This document shows, in pieces, positions 58,756 to 64,000 of a stretch of 64,000 nucleotides of DNA. The number at the start of each line of letters is the position of its first letter. The stretch's first letter is position 1. The DNA comes from Pseudomonas sp. P818 (GTDB lineage Bacteria > Pseudomonadota > Gammaproteobacteria > Pseudomonadales > Pseudomonadaceae): assembly GCF_000418555.1 (NCBI RefSeq), contig NZ_ATKM01000001.1, forward strand, positions 156,018 through 220,017, written 5' to 3'. The notes under the pieces are model-generated. The model did no database searches. It was not told the origin of the DNA and was given only the letters and a program-made list of their open reading frames with translations. Position numbers and translations under genes: made by a program.

Positions 58756-58773
58756 CTGTAACCTTTCTGTCAT
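58756..58773 (+). promoter_or_regulatory. Second Pho box, upstream of pstC
   Basis: CTGTAACCTTTCTGTCAT matches the PhoB direct repeat. It suggests a second phosphate-controlled promoter so that pstCAB is not limited by the hairpin after pstS. Confidence 0.8.
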
Positions 58774-58844
58774 ACAAGCTCGCTAGATTGACACGCCTGT
58801 ACAGCCCTATGCGCTGCACTTGAGCCCGCGCAGAGACTTCTCGC

Positions 58845-61130
58845 ATGAATGACTTGGCAAACGAATCCGTGAATCGCTCACAGAATCCCCTGGGGATCGA
58901 TTTCAACACCCCCGCCCTGCAACGCAAGCGTCGCCTGCGTGCTCTCAAGGACCGCATGGCGCGTTGGTACGTCTCCATCGGCGGTCTGGCGGTACTCGGT
59001 GCCATCACCCTGATCTTCTTCTACCTGGCCCATGTCGTGCTGCCCATGTTTCAGGGCGCCGAGCTGGAGGCGCGCAAGGTGCAGCAGCCAGCCTGGCTGG
59101 CCGAGGCTCATACGCCGCTGCTGCTGGCGGTCGAAGAGCAGAATCAGGTGGCCATGCGCCTGGACAATGCCGGCGGCGCGCAGTTTTTCCAGCTCAAGAG
59201 CGGCGAAGCGCTGCAGCGCCTGCAGCTGCCGCTGCCGGAAGGTGTCAGCATCGCCTCCGTCAGTCAGGATCAGCCCGGTACCCGCCGCGTGGTACTCGGT
59301 CTGTCCAACGGTCAGGCGCTGGTGATCCAGCACAACTACAAGATCACCTACCCGGACAACGTGCGCACCATCGCACCGCAGATCGATTACCCCTATGGCG
59401 AGACGCCGATCGAGGTCGATCCGCAGGGCCGTCCGCTCGAGCATGTGGCCGTCAACCTCAACAGCGGCACGCTGATGCTGGCCGGCTCCACCGGCAACGA
59501 GCTGCACCTGATCAGCCTCGGCCGTGAAGAAAACCTGTTCACCGGCGAGGTCAACGTCAGTGAAGAGCGCATCAACCTGCCGCAGATCGGCGAGCCGATC
59601 AGTCAGCTGATTCTCGACCCGCGGCAAATGTGGCTGTACGTGTTCAATGGCGATTCCAGCGCCGACGTCTTCGACCTGCGCAAACGTACCCTCAATGGCC
59701 GCTACGAACTGCTCAAGGACGCTTCCAACAGCGTGACCAGCGCTACCAGCCTGCTCGGCGGCATCTCGATCATGATCGGCGACGCCATGGGCGGTATCCA
59801 GCAGTGGTTCATGGTGCGCGACAAGGAAGGCAAGTCCACCTTCCAGCCGATCCGCAGCTTCCAGCTGGGCGATAGCGCGATCACCCAGATTCTGCCCGAG
59901 GAGCGGCGCAAGGGCTTCATGGCGCTGGATGCCGATGGCCGCCTGGGCATTTTCCACAGCACCGCCCACCGCACCCTGCTCAAGCAGCAGGTCGCCGAAG
60001 GCAGCGCGATCGCCGCGCTGTCGCCGCGTGCTACCCGTGTCTTGGTGGAGTCGGACGGCAAGCTGCAGCGTTTCGTGGTCGACAATCCGCACCCGGAAAT
60101 TTCCTGGAGCTCGCTGTGGGGCAAGGTCTGGTACGAAAGCTACCCGGAGCCTGATTACGTCTGGCAGTCGACCTCCGCCAACACCGATTTCGAAGCCAAG
60201 CTGAGCCTCTCGCCGCTGGCCTTCGGCACCCTCAAGGCCGCCTTCTACGCCATGCTTCTGGCCGCGCCGCTGGCCGTCGCCGCGGCGATCTACACCGCCT
60301 ACTTCATGGCGCCGCGCATGCGTACCAAGGTCAAGCCGGTGATCGAGCTGATGGAGGCGCTGCCGACGGTCATTCTCGGCTTCTTCGCCGGCCTGTTCCT
60401 CGCGCCGTTTTTGGAGAACCACTTACCCGGCATCTTCAGCCTGTTGTTGCTGACGCCGGTGGGCATCCTGTTGTTCGGTTTCCTCTGGACCAAGCTGCCC
60501 GAGGCCGTGCGCCATCGCGTTCCCGAGGGCTGGGAAGCGGCATTGCTGATTCCGGTGGTGGTCGCAGTGGGCTGGTTCTCCATCGCGATCAGCGGCCACC
60601 TGGAAAACTGGCTGTTCGGCGGCAACATGCGTCTGTGGTTGTCCAACGACCTGGGCATTCCCTTCGACCAGCGCAACGCCCTGGTGGTGGGCCTGGCCAT
60701 GGGTTTCGCGGTGATCCCGAATATCTACTCGATCGCCGAAGACGCCGTGTTCAGCGTGCCCAAGAGTCTGACCTTCGGTTCTCTGGCTCTCGGCGCCACG
60801 CCCTGGCAGACCCTGACCCGCGTGGTGATCCTCACTGCCAGCCCGGGCATTTTCTCGGCGCTGATGATCGGCATGGGCCGTGCCGTGGGCGAGACCATGA
60901 TCGTGCTGATGGCCACCGGCAATACGCCGATCATGGACATCAATATCTTCGAAGGCATGCGCACCCTGGCGGCCAACGTCGCCGTGGAAATGCCCGAGTC
61001 GGAAGTCGGCGGTACCCACTATCGCGTGCTGTTCCTCGCCGCGCTGGTGCTGCTGCTGTTCACCTTCGTGATGAACACCCTGGCCGAACTGATTCGTCAG
61101 CGCCTGCGCACCAAGTATTCGAGCCTATAA
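58845..61130 (+). CDS. pstC: Phosphate ABC transporter permease PstC with large periplasmic insertion
   Basis: A 761-residue permease, more than twice the length of E. coli PstC (about 320). After the first membrane helix (VLGAITLIFFYLAHVVL, about 45-65) comes a periplasmic region of about 390 residues with repeated beta-strand patterns (VVLGLSNGQALVI, MWLYVFNGDSSADVFDL, GFMALDADGRLGIF) that look like a beta-propeller. The conserved permease core follows (TLKAAFYAMLLAAPLAVAAA, then ALPTVILGFFAGLFLAP and GRAVGETMIVLM). Pseudomonads are known to have long PstC proteins. It starts after its own Pho box. Confidence 0.93.
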   Translation: MNDLANESVNRSQNPLGIDFNTPALQRKRRLRALKDRMARWYVSIGGLAVLGAITLIFFYLAHVVLPMFQGAELEARKVQQPAWLAEAHTPLLLAVEEQNQVAMRLDNAGGAQFFQLKSGEALQRLQLPLPEGVSIASVSQDQPGTRRVVLGLSNGQALVIQHNYKITYPDNVRTIAPQIDYPYGETPIEVDPQGRPLEHVAVNLNSGTLMLAGSTGNELHLISLGREENLFTGEVNVSEERINLPQIGEPISQLILDPRQMWLYVFNGDSSADVFDLRKRTLNGRYELLKDASNSVTSATSLLGGISIMIGDAMGGIQQWFMVRDKEGKSTFQPIRSFQLGDSAITQILPEERRKGFMALDADGRLGIFHSTAHRTLLKQQVAEGSAIAALSPRATRVLVESDGKLQRFVVDNPHPEISWSSLWGKVWYESYPEPDYVWQSTSANTDFEAKLSLSPLAFGTLKAAFYAMLLAAPLAVAAAIYTAYFMAPRMRTKVKPVIELMEALPTVILGFFAGLFLAPFLENHLPGIFSLLLLTPVGILLFGFLWTKLPEAVRHRVPEGWEAALLIPVVVAVGWFSIAISGHLENWLFGGNMRLWLSNDLGIPFDQRNALVVGLAMGFAVIPNIYSIAEDAVFSVPKSLTFGSLALGATPWQTLTRVVILTASPGIFSALMIGMGRAVGETMIVLMATGNTPIMDINIFEGMRTLAANVAVEMPESEVGGTHYRVLFLAALVLLLFTFVMNTLAELIRQRLRTKYSSL

Positions 61131-61152
61131 AACATGCCTGCGCAGCAGGCCA

Positions 61153-61322
61153 ACTGATGACCCTCTCCCATTCATGGGAGACGACTGCAAGGATGCAGGA
61201 GTTAGAGCGACGCAGGATGCCCAAGCCGAGGGTGCCCCGAAGGGGCGGGAGAGGGTCGTGCAGGCGTGTGCCCAAGCCCTCTCCCCCGGCCCCTCTCCCG
61301 CAAGCGGGAGAGGGGAGGTAAA
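61153..61322. repeat. Dispersed CTCTCCC/GGGAGAG repeats between pstC and pstA
   Basis: CTCTCCCATTCATGGGAG, GGTGCCCCGAAGGGGCGGGA and CCCCTCTCCCGCAAGCGGGA are units of the same repeat type found at 35926-35980. They lengthen the pstC-pstA gap to about 220 bases and could fold into stable hairpins within the operon transcript. Confidence 0.75.
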
Positions 61323-61349
61323 GAACGATTTCATTCAAGGTGTGATGCC

Positions 61350-63020
61350 GTGAAACAGAACAACCTGAAATCCTGGTACAAGAGCGGCGCCCCGGGCGTG
61401 TGGATGAGCGGTGGCGCGGTGGCCATCGCCATCATCATGACCCTCGGTCTGCTGGCGGTGATCGCCACCCGCGGTCTGGGCCATTTCTGGCCGGCCGATA
61501 TCCTCGAAGCCGACTACCAGGTGCCTGGTCAGGAAGCGCGGGTGATGCTGGGTGAGGTGGTGCAGGTCGAGGAAGTGCCGCGCGCCCGTCTCGCCGCGGC
61601 CGGCCTGCCGGTCGCCGCGGAAGGGGGCGAATTCATGACCCGCGAGCTGCTCAAGGTCGGTAACCGCGAGCTGTTCGGCGCCGACTTCACCTGGGTGGTC
61701 GGCGAATGGCTGAGCAACCCGCGCAAGCCGGCCGACATCACCGTGCTGGAGCGCCGCGAGTGGGGCAACTTCTACGGCAACCTGGTCAACGTCAAGGAAG
61801 GCGGGCAGATCGTCGCCGAGGGCGACGCCGCCTGGCCGGCGCTGCAGGAGCGCCTGGACCGTGTCGATGACCTGCATGCCCAGCTGGTGCGCCTGGAGAA
61901 ACGCGACATCGGCCGCATCAACCACGGTCTTGAGCGCATCCGCCTGGAAGGCCGCAAGTTGCAGCTGCAGGGCAAGCTGGACGCTGCCGCGCAGGCCGAC
62001 ATGGACGCTCGCCGCGATGCGCTGAACGCCGAGTACAAGGTGCTCGAAGAGCGCATGGTGGCGCTGACCCAACAGATCAACCGCGACAGTGTGACCCTCA
62101 GCGCCAGTGATGGCCGGCAGACCGAGATCGCCCTGGGCAAGATCGTCCGCGCCTTCCGCCCGAACGCCATGAGCACCCTCGACAAGTTCGGCTTCTACGC
62201 CATGAAGCTGTGGGAGTTCGTCAGCGACGAACCGCGTGAGGCCAACACCGAAGGCGGTATCTTCCCGGCTATCTTCGGCACCGTGCTGATGGTCATGCTG
62301 ATGGCCGTGGTGGTCACCCCCTTCGGCGTGATCGCCGCGGTCTATCTGCGCGAATATGCGCATCAGGGCGCACTGACCCGGGTGATCCGCATCGCGGTGA
62401 ACAACCTGGCCGGCGTACCTTCGATCGTCTATGGCGTATTCGGCCTGGGCTTCTTCGTCTACGTACTGGGCGGCTCGATCGACCGGCTGTTCTTCCCCGA
62501 ATCGGCCCCGGCGCCGACCTTCGGCACGCCAGGCCTGATGTGGGCCTCGCTGACCCTGGCGATCCTCACTCTGCCGGTGGTCATCGTCGCCACCGAGGAA
62601 GGTCTGGCGCGTATCCCGCGTGCGGTGCGCGAAGGTTCGCTGGCGCTCGGTGCGACCAAGGCCGAGACGCTGTGGAAGGTGGTGATCCCGATGGCCAGCC
62701 CGGCGATGATGACCGGCCTGATTCTCGCCGTGGCACGTGCCGCCGGCGAGGTGGCGCCGCTGATGCTGGTGGGCGTGGTCAAGCTGGCGCCGAGCCTGCC
62801 GCTCAACGGCAACTACCCCTATCTGCACCTGGATCAGAAGATCATGCACCTGGGTTTCCACATCTACGACGTCGGCTTCCAGAGCCCCAACGTCGAGGCC
62901 GCGCGCCCGCTGGTGTACGCCACGGCGCTGCTGCTGGTGATCGTCATCGCCCTGCTCAACCTGACCGCGGTCTATATCCGTAACCACCTGCGCGAGAAGT
63001 ACAAGGCGCTGGATCACTAA
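61350..63020 (+). CDS. pstA: Phosphate ABC transporter permease PstA with periplasmic coiled-coil insertion
   Basis: A 556-residue permease, against about 300 in E. coli. It starts at GTG 61350 (V-K-Q-N-N-L-K-S-W), with AAGG nine bases before it; the upstream open frame runs through repeat DNA. After the first helix (VAIAIIMTLGLLAVIAT) come about 260 periplasmic residues, including a heptad-rich coiled coil (LQERLDRVDDLHAQLVRLEK; VLEERMVALTQQINRD). The permease core follows with GVIAAVYLREY, NNLAGVPSIVYGVFGLGFFV and the EAA-type loop REGSLALGATKAETLWKVV. It should pair with PstC around PstB. Confidence 0.92.
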   Translation: MKQNNLKSWYKSGAPGVWMSGGAVAIAIIMTLGLLAVIATRGLGHFWPADILEADYQVPGQEARVMLGEVVQVEEVPRARLAAAGLPVAAEGGEFMTRELLKVGNRELFGADFTWVVGEWLSNPRKPADITVLERREWGNFYGNLVNVKEGGQIVAEGDAAWPALQERLDRVDDLHAQLVRLEKRDIGRINHGLERIRLEGRKLQLQGKLDAAAQADMDARRDALNAEYKVLEERMVALTQQINRDSVTLSASDGRQTEIALGKIVRAFRPNAMSTLDKFGFYAMKLWEFVSDEPREANTEGGIFPAIFGTVLMVMLMAVVVTPFGVIAAVYLREYAHQGALTRVIRIAVNNLAGVPSIVYGVFGLGFFVYVLGGSIDRLFFPESAPAPTFGTPGLMWASLTLAILTLPVVIVATEEGLARIPRAVREGSLALGATKAETLWKVVIPMASPAMMTGLILAVARAAGEVAPLMLVGVVKLAPSLPLNGNYPYLHLDQKIMHLGFHIYDVGFQSPNVEAARPLVYATALLLVIVIALLNLTAVYIRNHLREKYKALDH

Positions 63021-63023
63021 TTC

Positions 63024-63098
63024 TGCTGCAGGCGACAGGCTGCAGGCCTCAGGCAAGAGCCGACCTGTAGCCTGCAGCTTGAAGCCTGTAGCCTCCGA
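63024..63098. repeat. GCCTGTAGCCTGCAGCTTGAAGC-type repeats between pstA and pstB
   Basis: Variants of CTGCAGGC, CTGTAGCC and GCTTGAAGC occur in direct and inverted order here, and again after pstB at 63965-63993. They are short pseudomonad-type intergenic repeats without ORFs. Confidence 0.55.
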
Positions 63099-63109
63099 AG
63101 GAGACTGGT

Positions 63110-63943
63110 ATGCAACACGAAACCCATACCCACGGTATCGATCTGGCCGCACTCGGCCGCGACAAGCAGAGCCTGAGCCTGGCCAACGAGACCACGGCTA
63201 TCCAGGTGCCGGGCCTGAATCTGTACTACGGCCAGAAGCAGGCGCTGTTCGACGTCAAGATGGACATCCCCAAGCAGCGCGTGACCGCCTTCATCGGCCC
63301 GTCCGGCTGCGGCAAGTCGACCCTGCTGCGCACCTTCAACCGCATGAACGACCTGGTCGACGGTTGCCGTGTGGAAGGCGAGATCAACATCGACGGGCGC
63401 AACATCTACCGCAAGGGCGAGGACGTGGCCGAGCTGCGTCGCCGCGTCGGCATGGTGTTCCAGAAGCCCAACCCCTTCCCCAAGAGCATCTACGAGAACG
63501 TGGTGTACGGCCTGCGCATCCAGGGCATCAACAGCAAGCGCGTGCTCGATGAGGCGGTGGAATGGGCGCTGAAGAGCGCGGCGCTGTGGGACGAGGTCAA
63601 GGACCGTCTGCACGACTCGGCCCTCGGCCTGTCCGGCGGTCAGCAGCAGCGTCTGGTGATCGCCCGTACCGTGGCCGTGCAGCCGGAAGTGCTGCTGCTC
63701 GACGAACCCTGCTCGGCGCTCGACCCGATCTCCACGCTGAAGGTCGAAGAGCTGATCTACGAGCTCAAGAGCAAGTACACCATCGTCATCGTGACCCACA
63801 ACATGCAGCAGGCGGCGCGCGTCTCCGACTACACCGCGTTCATGTACATGGGCAAGCTGATCGAGTTCGGCGACACCGATACCCTGTTCACCAACCCGGC
63901 CAAGAAGCAGACCGAGGACTACATCACCGGTCGCTATGGCTAA
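63110..63943 (+). CDS. pstB: Phosphate ABC transporter ATP-binding protein
   Basis: A 277-residue ATPase that powers phosphate import. Walker A is GPSGCGKST, the ABC signature LSGGQQQR, Walker [14 protein letters not shown] and the switch histidine in [15 protein letters not shown]; the Q-loop is in [15 protein letters not shown], typical of PstB. The N-terminus has a short histidine-rich extension (HETHTHG). GAAGGAGA precedes the ATG. The phoU gene that usually follows would lie beyond the window. Confidence 0.96.
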   Translation: MQHETHTHGIDLAALGRDKQSLSLANETTAIQVPGLNLYYGQKQALFDVKMDIPKQRVTAFIGPSGCGKSTLLRTFNRMNDLVDGCRVEGEINIDGRNIYRKGEDVAELRRRVGMVFQKPNPFPKSIYENVVYGLRIQGINSKRVLDEAVEWALKSAALWDEVKDRLHDSALGLSGGQQQRLVIARTVAVQPEVLLLDEPCSALDPISTLKVEELIYELKSKYTIVIVTHNMQQAARVSDYTAFMYMGKLIEFGDTDTLFTNPAKKQTEDYITGRYG

Positions 63944-64000
63944 GGCACGCCTTGCGTGCCCGCTTCAGGCCGTAGGCTACAGGCTGCCGGGCAGAAGCGC

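Noticed and set aside
61335..63152. 605-residue reverse frame opposite pstA
   Set aside because: Covers pstA and the pstA-pstB repeat; His/Gln/Asp-rich antisense composition and no motif.

Overview
The window is a GC-rich chromosomal segment of a Pseudomonas. Gene content and order match pseudomonad chromosomes: the order thrB / DUF2782 / polA / ErsA-type sRNA / engB / cytochrome c5 / cytochrome c4 / dsbA / DgcH-type cyclase / AmpDh2-type amidase / kinB-algB is the P. aeruginosa PA5495-PA5483 order, and the cox block follows PA0104-PA0114. The species is not certain; the many dispersed repeats and the divergence from P. aeruginosa would suit the P. oleovorans/mendocina side of the genus (inference). 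No rRNA, tRNA, CRISPR array, prophage or intact transposase was seen.

Region 1 (1-22.2 kb) is an amino-acid and nitrogen metabolism neighbourhood: a partial PotF-like binding protein, gamma-glutamyltranspeptidase, an M48 protease, a HypT-like LysR regulator divergent from aspA, an aspartate/glutamate-type symporter, a MocR/PaiB regulator pair, an alanine/glycine symporter, L-asparaginase, RidA, glutaminase and an AEC exporter, with three GNAT acetyltransferases and an AT-richer lipoprotein gene in between. Several of these enzymes release Glu, Asp or ammonia.

Region 2 (22.2-31.1 kb) is a complete aa3-type cytochrome c oxidase operon: subunits II, I and III (coxB, coxA, coxC), the copper chaperones ctaG and Sco, SURF1, a Sco-like CxxxC protein, and heme A synthesis (ctaA, ctaB). 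Region 3 (31.1-44.5 kb) carries thrB, polA, the sRNA, engB, periplasmic c-type cytochromes, dsbA, a diguanylate cyclase, a purine permease, MarC and a lipoprotein amidase.

Region 4 (44.5-57.5 kb) is the most unusual part. A response-regulator gene cut off at its 3' end abuts the amidase gene. Next comes a tightly overlapped operon: a CHASE3-GAF hybrid kinase with three receivers, CheR, a stand-alone CheB esterase, and a receiver-kinase. After it lie a small secreted protein and a small membrane protein behind a sigma-54 promoter, then kinB-algB, then a BON-domain protein behind a second sigma-54 promoter and a DUF2383 protein. Both sigma-54 promoters have the same 15-bp palindrome upstream (CGTGCAANTTGCACG), which points to one shared activator, plausibly AlgB. 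Two copies of a long-inverted-repeat element bracket kinB-algB-BON-DUF2383.

Region 5 (57.6-64 kb) is the phosphate operon pstS-pstC-pstA-pstB with Pho boxes before pstS and pstC. PstC and PstA carry very large periplasmic insertions, and dispersed repeats sit between pstC/pstA and pstA/pstB. The window ends just after pstB.
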